From Phycisphaerae bacterium (GTDB lineage Bacteria; Planctomycetota; Phycisphaerae; UBA1845; CAIVHJ01): DNA of 50,127 bases. The position numbers and the translations under genes are program-made. The notes beneath the pieces were generated by a model. That model ran no database searches and had not been told where the DNA came from. It worked only from the letters and a program-made list of their open reading frames with translations. The stretch covers positions 1 through 50,127 of the forward strand of contig JAJVHX010000020.1 in the NCBI GenBank assembly GCA_022072405.1, given 5' to 3'. Below, piece by piece: positions 37,264 to 47,000 of this stretch. Position 1 is the stretch's first letter. Each line of letters starts with the position of its first letter.

Positions 37264-37755
37264 ATGGAAAAAGCCTGGCGAACCGGGATCGGTTATGATC
37301 TGCATCCGCTGATCAGTGATCGAGTTTTACGATTGGGCGGAGTAACCATAGCAGGGGAGCGGGGCCTGGGTGGTCATTCCGATGGCGATGTTGTACTGCA
37401 TGCTCTGATAGATGCTCTACTGGGTGCGGTAGGGTGGCCTGATATCGGCGAGCAATTTCCTGATACCGATTCCCGATGGCGAGGAATCGATAGTACCCAA
37501 CTCATGGACCAAGTGATCGGACAACTCCTGGGCGCTGGCTGGCGGATCAACAATGTTGATTTGGTCATTATCGCTCAGAAACCAAAGTTGTCCCCCTGGA
37601 AGGAAGCGATCCGGAAGAAGCTGGCGGAATTGTGTCGAGTTTCAACTGGACAGGTCGGCGTGAAAGCCAAGACCAATGAGGGATTTGATGCTGTTGGCCG
37701 GCAGGAAGCGATTGCCTGTCAGGTAATCGCGACCGTGATACAGAATGTGGAGTAA
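37264..37755 (+). CDS. ispF: 2-C-methyl-D-erythritol 2,4-cyclodiphosphate synthase
   Basis: IspF makes the cyclic diphosphate of the MEP isoprenoid pathway. The protein has GIGYDLHPL with the metal-binding Asp and His, GGHSDGDVVLHALIDALLGA with the other ligands, DIGEQFPDTD and VKAKTNEGFDAVGR. Its length (163 from this start) matches the family. GGAG lies about 10 nt ahead of ATG 37264; a further ATG at 37237 has no ribosome binding site. Its stop is 4 bp before the chosen cysS start, so the two are cotranscribed, an ispF-cysS order seen in many bacteria. Confidence 0.96.
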   Translation: MEKAWRTGIGYDLHPLISDRVLRLGGVTIAGERGLGGHSDGDVVLHALIDALLGAVGWPDIGEQFPDTDSRWRGIDSTQLMDQVIGQLLGAGWRINNVDLVIIAQKPKLSPWKEAIRKKLAELCRVSTGQVGVKAKTNEGFDAVGRQEAIACQVIATVIQNVE

Positions 37756-37759
37756 GCGC

Positions 37760-39265
37760 ATGCCCTTGCGATTTTACAATACTCTGACCCAGGAGAAAGA
37801 AATCTTCAAGCCGATCCAGGCCGGGCAGGTGGGCATCTACCTCTGCGGCCCGACGGTCTATCGAGAAAGTCATATCGGCCATGCGGTCGGTCCGGTCGTT
37901 TTTGACGCCCTCAAACGCTACTTGTCTTTTAAGGGATTCAAAGTTCGCTGGGTGGTTAATATTACCGACGTGGAAGATAAATTGATTGAAGAAGCCCAGC
38001 AGCAGAACTGCCGGGTCAGCGAGCTGGCTGAGCGGGTGGCCCGTAGTTATCGTGACGCGCTCGCGCAGTTGGGGGTTCACGGCATCGACCACATGCCCAA
38101 AGCCAGCGAACATATCACTGAGATCATCGCCATGATCGAACGGCTTATCACCAATGGCTATGCCTATACCTCCGGCGGTGACGTTTACTTTGAGGTCAGC
38201 CGCGATGACGATTACGGCAAGCTCTCCAACCGCCGAACCGAGGATCAGGCCGGCCAGCGCGAACTCAGTTCTGCTGATAAGCGCAGCCCGCACGACTTTG
38301 CCCTGTGGAAGGCCTCCAAGCCTGAAGAGCCTGAAGAAGTCTGCTATGCTTCGCCCTGGGGATGCGGCCGGCCGGGATGGCATATTGAATGTTCCGCAAT
38401 GAGCATGAAATTGCTGGGTGAAACATTTGACATCCACGGTGGGGGCATGGATCTGATCTTCCCGCACCACGAAAATGAGATCGCCCAGTCGGAATCCTGT
38501 ACCGGTAAGCCCTTTGTCAAATACTGGCTGCATAACGGCCTGACCCGTTTCAATACCAAAAAAATCAGCAAATCCGACCCCACCATGCAGATCATGCTCA
38601 GCCGCATGACCCTCAGTCATCTGCTTAACCAATACAGCGGCGAGCTTTTGCGCTATTTTATTCTCAGCACCCATTATCGCCGGCCTATCGAGTTTTCCGA
38701 TGAAGAACTCGCCAGCCGGCAGAAGGGGCTGGACAGCTTTTATCGCCTCTTTGAGCGGATTAATCGTTCGGTTAACAATTCACCCTACGACGACCATCCG
38801 ACGCTGCATCGCCCGAAATTCGAAGCCATCAACGAGCAGTATCATGAATTTGTGCGCGAAATGCTGGAGATGCGCAATGAATATCTCGATGCCCTGGATG
38901 ACGACTTCAACACCGCCGCCGCCATCAGTGTGCTGTTCAAGGAAGCGGCCGCCATCAATCGCCTGATGGATCGCTGCCAGGTGGAAACTTCGACCGACCA
39001 GGAAGCCCGGCAACTGGTGCTGGGAGCCTGTCGCAGTCTGGTGGAGGATGGACGGATCATCGGTTTGTTTTTGAAAACACCCGCGCAACTGGTCAAGCTG
39101 GATGAAAGTCTGACCGACCGGCTGGTCGAAATGCTGATCCAGTTGCGGTCTGATGCCAAAAAAGATAAGCATTTCGCCTTGGCGGATCGTATCCGCGATG
39201 AACTGGCCGCACTGGGCGTCGTGCTGGAAGACAGTCGTGATGGCACGCGCTGGCGAAAGTCGTAG
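37760..39265 (+). CDS. cysS: cysteine-tRNA ligase
   Basis: A class I aminoacyl-tRNA synthetase for cysteine (501 residues). It has CGPTVYRESHIGHAVG (the HIGH motif and the first zinc Cys), GWHIECSAMSM and HGGGMDLIFPHHENEIAQSE with the other zinc ligands, and KISKSDP for KMSKS. The C-terminal helical and anticodon-binding parts follow. The start at 37760 has GGAG (37749-37752) 7 nt ahead, inside the end of ispF. An ATG five codons upstream lacks one. The ruvC gene starts 8 bp later. Confidence 0.97.
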   Translation: MPLRFYNTLTQEKEIFKPIQAGQVGIYLCGPTVYRESHIGHAVGPVVFDALKRYLSFKGFKVRWVVNITDVEDKLIEEAQQQNCRVSELAERVARSYRDALAQLGVHGIDHMPKASEHITEIIAMIERLITNGYAYTSGGDVYFEVSRDDDYGKLSNRRTEDQAGQRELSSADKRSPHDFALWKASKPEEPEEVCYASPWGCGRPGWHIECSAMSMKLLGETFDIHGGGMDLIFPHHENEIAQSESCTGKPFVKYWLHNGLTRFNTKKISKSDPTMQIMLSRMTLSHLLNQYSGELLRYFILSTHYRRPIEFSDEELASRQKGLDSFYRLFERINRSVNNSPYDDHPTLHRPKFEAINEQYHEFVREMLEMRNEYLDALDDDFNTAAAISVLFKEAAAINRLMDRCQVETSTDQEARQLVLGACRSLVEDGRIIGLFLKTPAQLVKLDESLTDRLVEMLIQLRSDAKKDKHFALADRIRDELAALGVVLEDSRDGTRWRKS

Positions 39266-39273
39266 GATTATCG

Positions 39274-39786
39274 ATGGAAGCGTTGTGGCTGGGGATCGAT
39301 CCGGGCTTGCGCACGACGGGATATGGTTTGATCGCGATGGCCGGCCCCCGGCTGCGGATTGTTGATGCGGGTACCATCCGGGCCGAGGTACGGTTGACGC
39401 TTAGTCAGCGTCTGGCTCAAATACATGCGGATTTATCTGCACTTCTACAGGAATATCGCCCGCTGGCAGTCGGTGTGGAAAAACTCTACAGTCATTATCG
39501 ACATCCACAAACCGCCGTGGTGATGGGTCATGTCCGCGGTGTGATCCTGCTGGCTGCCGCTGAAGTAAAATTGACGGTTTATGAACTGGCTGCCACAGAA
39601 ATCAAACGATCTCTGACGGGCAACGGTCGGGCCAGTAAGCCCCAGGTGCAGCAAGCCATTCGTCTGCGACTGGGATTATCTGCTGTTCCTCGTCCGTCGG
39701 ATATAGCCGATGCGTTGGCTATCGCGATGTGTATCGGCTCGCGTTTACAGCGCCCCTCAGGCCGACGCAGGGGAGTGGTCGCATGA
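39274..39786 (+). CDS. ruvC: Holliday junction resolvase RuvC
   Basis: A 170-residue RNase H-fold nuclease that cuts Holliday junctions. Catalytic acids are visible in WLGIDPGLRTTGYG (Asp near residue 7), VGVEKLYSHYRH (Glu) and RPSDIADALAIA (two Asp). The length is normal. Its TGA overlaps the ruvA ATG (ATGA), so ruvC, ruvA and ruvB make one tight operon downstream of cysS. Confidence 0.96.
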   Translation: MEALWLGIDPGLRTTGYGLIAMAGPRLRIVDAGTIRAEVRLTLSQRLAQIHADLSALLQEYRPLAVGVEKLYSHYRHPQTAVVMGHVRGVILLAAAEVKLTVYELAATEIKRSLTGNGRASKPQVQQAIRLRLGLSAVPRPSDIADALAIAMCIGSRLQRPSGRRRGVVA

Positions 39787-40415
39787 TAGTAAAAATGACT
39801 GGCGTACTGAGCGAACTGAGTGAACACGCCCTGGTTCTGGAGCGGCAGGGTATCGCCCGCGAGATTATGATCCCCGCCTGTGCCCTGGGCGAACTGGCGG
39901 CGCAACGCGGTCGGGAAGTCACCCTTTATACTCAGGAATATCTGGAAGGCAGTGCCGGTAACAGCCCACTGGTACCGCGCATGATCGGTTTTGTACGCCC
40001 CGAAGATCGGGCGTTTTTCCGACGTTTTACGGAAGTGAAGGGTATCGGCCCGCGCAAAGCGCTGAAAGCCCTGGCCGAGCCGGTGCATAAAATCGCCTGG
40101 TGGATCCAGCAGGGAGACAAAAACGCCTTGTCGCGGCTGCCGGGTATTGGATCACGAGCCGCCGAATTAATCATCGCCGAGCTGAAAGGCAAAGTCGAAG
40201 AATTTATCGCCGGTTCACCCCCCGTAGCCACTGCCGATCTGGGCCAATGGTCGCAGGCCCAGCGCGATGCATTGGAAATTCTGGTGGCGTGGGGTGACAG
40301 CCGCAGTGACGCCGAGCGCCTGCTGGAACGGGCCAGCCACGGGCAGGAGCAACTCCATTCTGCCGATGAATGGGTGCGGGCGGCGTATAAAATCCGGCAG
40401 GGGGCGGAAGTATAA
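39783..40415 (+). CDS. ruvA: Holliday junction branch migration protein RuvA
   Basis: A 210-residue protein that binds the four-way junction and loads RuvB. It has the N-terminal OB-fold (MIVKMTGVLSELSEHALVLE), two helix-hairpin-helix motifs (TEVKGIGPRKALKAL and SRLPGIGSRAAELIIAELKGK) and the C-terminal RuvB-binding domain (RDALEILVAWGDSRSDAERL). The start at 39783 overlaps the ruvC stop; an in-frame start 18 codons earlier is inside ruvC. Confidence 0.95.
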   Translation: MIVKMTGVLSELSEHALVLERQGIAREIMIPACALGELAAQRGREVTLYTQEYLEGSAGNSPLVPRMIGFVRPEDRAFFRRFTEVKGIGPRKALKALAEPVHKIAWWIQQGDKNALSRLPGIGSRAAELIIAELKGKVEEFIAGSPPVATADLGQWSQAQRDALEILVAWGDSRSDAERLLERASHGQEQLHSADEWVRAAYKIRQGAEV

Positions 40416-40417
40416 CC

Positions 40418-41479
40418 ATGGTGCGCGAACGCATGATCTCTTCAGAGCCGCAGCAGCGCGACGACGAAATCGCCACGCTCAGTTTACGCCCGCAACGTTT
40501 GTCCGAACTGATCGGCCAGGAAGCGATTATCAATCAACTGAAAATCGCTATCGCCGCCGCCAACCATCGCCGAGAACCCTTGGAACATATTCTGCTGGAC
40601 GGACCGCCCGGCCTGGGAAAAACCACGCTCGCCCAGGTCATCGCCATGGAAATGACCGGGCAACTGCCCCGCATGACTTCCGGGCCGGTACTGGCGAAAA
40701 CAGCCGACCTGATGAGCATGCTCACCAATCTGGAACGCGGACAAATCCTCTTCATCGATGAAATTCACCGTCTGCCACGCATTGTCGAAGAATTTCTCTA
40801 CCCCGCCATGGAAGATTTCCGGGTGGATTACACAGTCGAAGGCGGTGTGGGGGGGCGGACGGTCAATTTCCGGCTGCCACAGTTCACCCTGATCGGGGCC
40901 ACCACACGGGCGGGGATGCTTTCATCTGCATTACGCGATCGCTTTGGTCTACGCTTCCACTTTGAGTTTTACCAGGCAGAGCAACTCACGGAGATTTTAC
41001 GCCGTTCAGCCCGGCAGTTGGGTACTGCAGCAGAACTGGCGGCTTTGGAGCATATCGCGCTGCGCAGCCGGGGTACGCCGCGAGTTGCCAATCGCCTGCT
41101 GCGACGAGTTCGCGACTATGCCCAGGTGCGCAGCAATGGCGAACTCATCCCGACACTGGTCGCCGAAGCACTTGATATCCTGCGGATCGATCCGCTGGGG
41201 CTGGATGATCTGGATCGAAACTACCTGACCACATTGATCAATATTTATCGCGGGGGACCTGTAGGTATCGAGGCGCTGGCGGCTACCATGGGTCAGGAAC
41301 GCGATACCCTCGAAGATGTGGTCGAACCCTATCTGTTACAACTGGGATTTGTGATTCGCACCCGTCAGGGCCGGGCGGCCGCCCCGTTGGCTTATGAGCA
41401 TTTGAAAATCCCCGGCGGACCCGCTGGTTCTTCCGCATCGCTGCAATCATCACTTTTTCCGGATCAGGATTCTGCGTGA
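40418..41479 (+). CDS. ruvB: Holliday junction DNA helicase RuvB
   Basis: A 353-residue AAA+ motor of branch migration. It has Walker A (LDGPPGLGKTTLAQVIA), Walker B (ILFIDEIHRLPRIVEEFLYPA), sensor 1 (GATTRAGMLSSALRDRFGL) and the C-terminal winged helix (GGPVGIEALAATMGQERDTL) with the VEPYLLQLGFV signature. It starts 2 bp after the ruvA stop. It overlaps the convergent glycosyltransferase gene by 16 nt at the 3' end. Confidence 0.97.
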   Translation: MVRERMISSEPQQRDDEIATLSLRPQRLSELIGQEAIINQLKIAIAAANHRREPLEHILLDGPPGLGKTTLAQVIAMEMTGQLPRMTSGPVLAKTADLMSMLTNLERGQILFIDEIHRLPRIVEEFLYPAMEDFRVDYTVEGGVGGRTVNFRLPQFTLIGATTRAGMLSSALRDRFGLRFHFEFYQAEQLTEILRRSARQLGTAAELAALEHIALRSRGTPRVANRLLRRVRDYAQVRSNGELIPTLVAEALDILRIDPLGLDDLDRNYLTTLINIYRGGPVGIEALAATMGQERDTLEDVVEPYLLQLGFVIRTRQGRAAAPLAYEHLKIPGGPAGSSASLQSSLFPDQDSA

Positions 41480-42399
41480 CGATATTGCAGAATGCGCTCC
41501 AGCAGATGATGCCAGCCCATACATCGTAATTTGTTCTCAAGTCCGACGCTGAGCTTTTCACGACTGATCCCGTAACGTAATGCCTGATGCAAATAATCGC
41601 CGGCTTCTTCGTATCGTTGCTGTCTCAATAAAAAGCGCCCCAGGCGCAGCAGTTTATCTCCGTAAGATGCTCGCCAGGCCCGGGTCATCCCCAGTTGGTA
41701 ACAGAATAAATTACGATGCTTTTCCAGGCATTGCAGATACATGCGCAGGCGCAATTCGGTCTGGCGGTTGGCACCCTGGGGATGGACCCGCACGCGTACG
41801 AGCACCTCATCGAACCAGCGCAATCGAAAGTGAACTGCCAGGCGAATCCACATATCCCAATCGACTGATAGTTTGAGCTGCTGATCAAAAACACCCGCAC
41901 GATCAAAGCAGCTGCGGTGGGCCATCACTCCCGAAAGACTGGATACAAAGGGTTGATATTGCAGCAGAGCTGACCAGATATCGTTGGCGTGACGGGGTCC
42001 GGCTGCAACTTGCTCGACTTGGCCATTATCATGAAACCGCTCGCCGCCTGGAAAACTGATTCTGATATCCGGGTGATTGCTTAAATCCTGAAGCTGATAT
42101 TCCAGCTTGTTTGGTAACCAGAGATCATCGGCATCCAGGAAACATAACCATCGGCCACGGGATTCCGTGATTCCTCGGTTTCTGGCTGCTGCATTACCGG
42201 CATTTTTCTGGCTAATAAATCTCACTGGTGCGGGATATCGATCGTAGAGTTGAGCAGTTTGGTCGGTTGAACCATCATCAATCACGACTACTTCATAATC
42301 CGGGCAGGTTTGCGACAGCACAGAATCAAGCGTCTGCGGCAACAGATGAGCGCTGTTGTAACTCGGAATAATCACTGAAATGAGTGGATCACCTGCCAA
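41464..42399 (-). CDS. glycosyltransferase family 2 protein
   Basis: A 311-residue GT-A enzyme with the family start ISVIIPSYNSAHLLPQTLDSVLSQTCPDYEVVVIDDGSTD, of which the core is VVVIDDGSTD. It also has NAGNAAARNRGI, FLDADDLW (the DxD metal site) and a later WDMWIRLA segment typical of GT2 members that act on cell-surface glycans. The C-terminal 100 residues are helical and may bind the membrane. It is probably part of surface polysaccharide synthesis, but no cluster partners flank it; ruvB converges on it and small exported proteins lie upstream. Confidence 0.9.
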   Translation of the reverse strand: MAGDPLISVIIPSYNSAHLLPQTLDSVLSQTCPDYEVVVIDDGSTDQTAQLYDRYPAPVRFISQKNAGNAAARNRGITESRGRWLCFLDADDLWLPNKLEYQLQDLSNHPDIRISFPGGERFHDNGQVEQVAAGPRHANDIWSALLQYQPFVSSLSGVMAHRSCFDRAGVFDQQLKLSVDWDMWIRLAVHFRLRWFDEVLVRVRVHPQGANRQTELRLRMYLQCLEKHRNLFCYQLGMTRAWRASYGDKLLRLGRFLLRQQRYEEAGDYLHQALRYGISREKLSVGLENKLRCMGWHHLLERILQYRHAES

Positions 42400-42587
42400 G
42401 CTATAAATCCTGCTCAGATATGATGCTTGAAACTGTTGGAGACATCGACCGAGCAGCTTTTAGAATTGATCGAAAACTGACCAAGCCGAACTACATACTC
42501 AAGGTCTGATAATATTGGTTATGATGCGTTGAATGTAAATGACACTCTGAATTGAATAAACTCAATTTAGCTCTTATACCGTAATTC

Positions 42588-42899
42588 CTAAGGCTTTAAG
42601 TTCTTCGGGGCCGTTGGTGTGTCGCCGGCTTCATCCAGAGATATCAGGTCGGTCATCTCGACAGTCTTGGAGGTCTCATTAAGTCGATAGACTGCCAGTT
42701 TCTCGGAGCGGGTATCAATCACATAGACCAATTCTGTACTACCGCTCATCCGGCCAACAACCATCGTATAGTTGCCGGCTGAAGTGACCATACCGGACGC
42801 TTCGGCCCGTTGCAGGTCCAGACTGGCCAGAATCATCAGCGTAGCAAATAGTATCGTTGCAGAAATGGACAAAGTCAGCAGTTTTATCGTGGATTTCAT
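42588..42899 (-). CDS. small exported protein, related to its neighbour
   Basis: A 103-residue protein with a signal or anchor helix (ISATILFATLMILASL) and a short exported domain with GNYTMVVGRMSGSTELVYVI and a T-R-S-E-K-L-x-V-Y-R pattern. The next gene upstream (42937-43230) encodes a protein of the same size and layout with a similar 'Y-x-x-V-x-x-x-x-x-G-x-x-x-L-Y-V/I' core, so the two are probably paralogues. Function is unknown. Its position after an exported thioredoxin and secDF may point to envelope quality control. GGAAGAA lies ahead of the ATG. Confidence 0.7.
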   Translation of the reverse strand: MKSTIKLLTLSISATILFATLMILASLDLQRAEASGMVTSAGNYTMVVGRMSGSTELVYVIDTRSEKLAVYRLNETSKTVEMTDLISLDEAGDTPTAPKNLKP

Positions 42900-42936
42900 G
42901 GCATTTTCTTCCAGCGTAAAATATTACCGGTGCGAA

Positions 42937-43230
42937 TTAGCGGCTACTCTTTGCGCCCAAATCGGTACTGATATCGCGCAGGCCAACTGCCCGCATTGTT
43001 CCTGATACACCCTGTTCGGGCACCAGAACCGACATCACTCCCTTGCCCGTATGCAGGATATATAGGGCATCAGTACCGCCTGCGTATTCCGCCGTGACGG
43101 CCAGATACTTCGCATTTCCGCCGGACTGCGCAAAAGCAGGGGGCAGATGCGTCACCATAAATATGCAGCCAATCGCCATTAACAGGTTTATCACTATCAG
43201 ACTACGAATGAGAATACGACGCGATTTCAT
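42937..43230 (-). CDS. small exported protein, related to its neighbour
   Basis: A 97-residue protein from the ATG at 43230, with a strongly basic start (MKSRRILIRS), a hydrophobic helix (LIVINLLMAIGCIFMV) and an Ala-rich likely cleavage region (PPAFAQ). The exported part has AKYLAVTAEYAGGTDALYIL and VMSVLVPEQGVSGTM, resembling the preceding paralogue. The start is chosen because GGAGGG lies 8 nt upstream; a TTG at 43251 lacks one. The thioredoxin-like gene ends 24 bp upstream, suggesting a shared transcript. Function unknown. Confidence 0.7.
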   Translation of the reverse strand: MKSRRILIRSLIVINLLMAIGCIFMVTHLPPAFAQSGGNAKYLAVTAEYAGGTDALYILHTGKGVMSVLVPEQGVSGTMRAVGLRDISTDLGAKSSR

Positions 43231-43254
43231 CGACCATACCCTCCAAGGCAAACG

Positions 43255-43890
43255 CTAGTTGTCATGCTGACGTTTGGGATTCTTGAAGCAAATTCCCAGA
43301 ACCAAGCCGGTCATGATTATCATTGCCCCCCACTTCCACCACCAGCTCTCATCAGCCAACTGATTTACTTCGCTGAGTGAAGCCATGACAGTTTGAGCAG
43401 GAGCCTGGCTGGGAGTTGGTGCGGAGGGTGGTGCACTGGGTGATGGGCCAAAATCGCTTCCCGGATCCTGCTGCCCTGTAGGAGATCCCGGTTGACCAGA
43501 GACCACCGCTGAGGCCTTTTCCATAAAGCCGGCGGGATCGTGAAATCCCTCAAACCGCCCTGCTTCACTGCCATCCGATTTTAGAAATACAACCGTCGGT
43601 AACCCCTGGACGGAGAATTTTACGGCGAGGTCTTTCTCCACATCAGCATCAATTTTTATGGCGATGGCATTTTTCTCTATCCATTCCTTGACCCCGCTGT
43701 CCGGCCATGTCTGCTCATCCAGTTGCTTGCAGTAGCCACACCAGGTGGCCCAGAAATCGAGCACCACGAATTTGTTTTCCGTCTTAGCTTTGGCCAGTGC
43801 TTCATCGTATTTCAAATCGGAGAAAGGTGCTTCTGCCTGAGCTAACGACGCTGAGACAACCAGAATGATCAGAGATAGGTGTGGCCGCAT
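43255..43890 (-). CDS. exported thioredoxin-like protein with C-terminal anchor
   Basis: A 211-residue protein with a signal peptide (SLIILVVSASLAQA), then a thioredoxin fold with VVLDFWATWCGYCKQLDEQTW (active site WCGYC) and QGLPTVVFLKSDGSEAGRFEG, including the cis-Pro. A Pro/Ser/Gln-rich linker (about 130-165) leads to a C-terminal transmembrane helix (MIIMTGLVLGIC). The layout resembles DsbD/TlpA-like thiol proteins tethered at the periplasmic face. It may reduce or form disulfides in exported proteins. It lies between secDF and two small exported proteins on the same strand. Confidence 0.88.
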   Translation of the reverse strand: MRPHLSLIILVVSASLAQAEAPFSDLKYDEALAKAKTENKFVVLDFWATWCGYCKQLDEQTWPDSGVKEWIEKNAIAIKIDADVEKDLAVKFSVQGLPTVVFLKSDGSEAGRFEGFHDPAGFMEKASAVVSGQPGSPTGQQDPGSDFGPSPSAPPSAPTPSQAPAQTVMASLSEVNQLADESWWWKWGAMIIMTGLVLGICFKNPKRQHDN

Positions 43891-44004
43891 AAATGATCCT
43901 TAAATAGCGCTTATATATTGTAGCAGTATAGTCGGGTTGAACCAGCCAAACAACTTTATTTCGAAACTCATTAAAACAGGGTTTTCAGATTAGAGAAATC
44001 CATT

Positions 44005-44030
44005 AAAAAAGCACCCGGAAATCCGGGTGC
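44005..44030 (-). terminator. intrinsic terminator after secDF
   Basis: GCACCCGG (44011-44018), loop AAAT and CCGGGTGC (44023-44030) form a perfect GC-rich hairpin. On the minus strand it is followed directly by TTTTTT (44005-44010). It ends secDF transcription about 35 bp after the stop. Confidence 0.88.
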
Positions 44031-44064
44031 TGGTTCGGTTTTTACGGAAATGGGACGCCAGCGG

Positions 44065-47000
44065 CTAGGCGACGCGCGGCGTGAGTTGCGTGGCGCCAGG
44101 CTCGCGATAACGAATTTCCGCCCAAATCGCCGCCACTAACGACGCCCCCGCCACTCCCAGCAGGAATATTGACATCGTCGAGGATGATACGGCCAACCCC
44201 AAAGCACCTGACACGAGGATTAAAATACCCATTGCAACGCGTCGCAATAATTGGGGATGCAACATGAGCGGTGCGGCGATTGCGATCGAACTGTATGTAC
44301 CCACGAAAATACCGAGCAACATGAGGAAACTGAACGCCCGAATAGAATCGCCCCCCCAGATGTACAAAACCAGAAGAGAGAGCAGGGCAGTTGAGGTGAC
44401 GATGGTGCGCGGCAAAGTCTGGTTGATGCTGGGATTGATCAGTCGCTCCGGTACTTCTTTCAGCTTCCCGCGCAGTTCACGGATCCGATCGAAGACCACG
44501 ATTTTATCGTTGATGGAGTAACCCACGATGGTCAGCAGTGCGGCGATAGTGGAGAGATCAATTTTGAAATCACCAATCAGCAACAGTCTTCCGATCAGCG
44601 TCTGCGAGAGATAATAGCTGATGGAAATCGCGCCCATGGAAATAATAATGTCATGAAACAACGCCACCAGCGCGGTAATGCCAAAACTCAATTCCCCAAA
44701 CCGGATCCATACATACAGGGCAATGGCCACCAGCGAGAGGATGATGGCAATGGCGGCTTGCTGAGTGGACTGATCGGCGATTTGTGGAGCAAACTGCGTG
44801 ATCGTCTGCAAGGTTTTTCCACCGCTGAGGGCCTCCTGAGCGATACGCAGTTCGGGTTGAGCCAGTCTGGCCTCCCACTCCTCCGGATTCTCTTCATAGT
44901 TTATCTCATCATCGGCTACCAACAAGGCAAATCCATCAACCCGGGGTGATTGGTTATTCGCCGGCGCAGTGGATTCGTAACTTAGCGCCACCAATTCAAA
45001 GGGTCGATATGCGTAATCCGTACCACCATACACGAGATGGGCCTGCTGGAAGCGTTCGGTCAGTTCCTGCAGCGTATGCGGTGGGGTTACGTTTTCAAAC
45101 ACCATGGCCACCCCTCCGCTGAAATTGCGAATCGGCGCGAGGGCATCGCCTCCGATCACATCGGCCAGACGCAGATCCGAGCGTGAGACGCCCTCCTTGT
45201 ACAGCGGGAAATATTCGCGATTCTTTACCGGATCGTTCCGCAGTGTATAACTGAGCGGCTGCTGAATTTTGAGCTTGGGGCCGATGGCAGCAACGATCGC
45301 TTCGCGCACCAGATCTTTGTTCGTTTCAGTCGTGTTGATTTCGTAAGTATCAGGTTTCGATGAGCCCGCCTGGACTAAACCGGCCACCACTTGTAACTTG
45401 GCACTGCGCAGACGATCCGAGGCGGATTGCAGGTACTCATTGGTTTTCTGTATCCGCTTATGCACTTCGTCTGCACTGACGACCAGAGTCCCGGCTGCCG
45501 GTTGGGTGGTTGGATTGCCCGTTCCGCCCGTGGATTGCAGGCGCGTCGTCACCTGTATTTCATGGGTATCAATCTCTTCAATCTGGTCGAACAGGCGGGG
45601 TTGACCAATGCCCGTGTTTTCCGCGAGGGCAGCCAGGGCGATGGTATCGAGCTGGCTGGCAGTGAAATCCGGACTGGCAAGGCGATAGACACCGGCCTGG
45701 GCCGTTGATTTGATGGTAATGTCATCGACACGCCCGGCAGCCCAGCGCAACCAGCCGGGAACAGAGTGAGGATCGTCGGCCTGGAAACCGGTTCCACTGA
45801 CCACCTGACGGACTTCATCTTCATTCAACATGGGTTGGCCATTTTCATGGTTCAACGTGATGGTGATCGCCGTCCCACCGAGAAACTCAATATCATATAT
45901 ATTGGGTTTGTTGTTGACGTGTTCATAGGCGAACAAGGCTCCGCTGCCGGCGATCAGCACGACGGATCCGGGCAAAAAGTAACGCCGGGCCAACTTCATC
46001 CAGTCGATATCGGGAACGCCGATGATCTTCAACATGCGCACCGTTTTCATGAGTCCGGCCTGAATGAGTGCAGCAAAGATAATCCGGGTAACAAACAACG
46101 CGGTAAAGACGTTGAAAACCAGTCCCAGGCCCAGCACTATGGCAAAGCCTTTGACTTCTTCACTGCCGACATAGCCCAGAATCAGGCAGCTCAGCAGGGT
46201 GGTAATGTTACAATCCAAAATGGCGGACAAGGCCTTTTCATAGCCCAGCTTGACCGCCATCTTCAGACTGGCACCGCGTTGCAGCTCTTCACGGATTCGT
46301 TCATAGATCAGCACGTTGGCGTCGACGGCCATACCCGCAGATAGTGCCAATCCCGCAATGCCGGCCAGGGTAAAGGTCGCTTCCATCGCGGCCATCGCTG
46401 CCAGGGTGAATAAAATATTCATGGCCAGGGCGATATCGGCGATAATTCCCGCCTGCAGGTAATAAAGGGCCATAAAAGCCGCCACCCCAATCGCCGCGAT
46501 GATCGCCGCTTTTATCCCCCGCTGCTGATTGGCTTGACCGATATTGGAGCCGATACTGCGCTCGCTGAGCGGCGGTTCCTTCAGCCGGGCAGGTAACGAT
46601 CCGGCTTCCAGATTCTGCACCAGGGCCTGAACGTCGCGGGCCGAGAACGATTCACCGCTGATCTGGCCGCTCTCATGGATTTCGCTCTGAATAACCGCAT
46701 AAGACATGCAGTTGTTATCCAGAAATACGCCCATCGGACGATTGATATTGGCTTTGGTCAACTGGCCGAACAACTCCCCGCCACGCTGATCAAGCTGAAA
46801 ACTGACGATCGGACGACCGGTATTATAATCACGGGTGGGTATCGCATTGGTTAATTTCCACTTGGTGTCCGCAGTATGCAGCAGGCCGTACTCTGGTCGG
46901 TCATAGGTCAGTATAAAGTACTGATCACCATATTTTTCGATGATCATTTCCTTCTGCGAAGCGGCGCGGACCGCTACTTCATCCAGATCCTTGGCCTTGA

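Noticed and set aside
37568..38674. 368-codon minus-strand open frame
   Set aside because: It lies entirely opposite ispF and cysS, whose motifs are intact, so it is a shadow of those coding frames.
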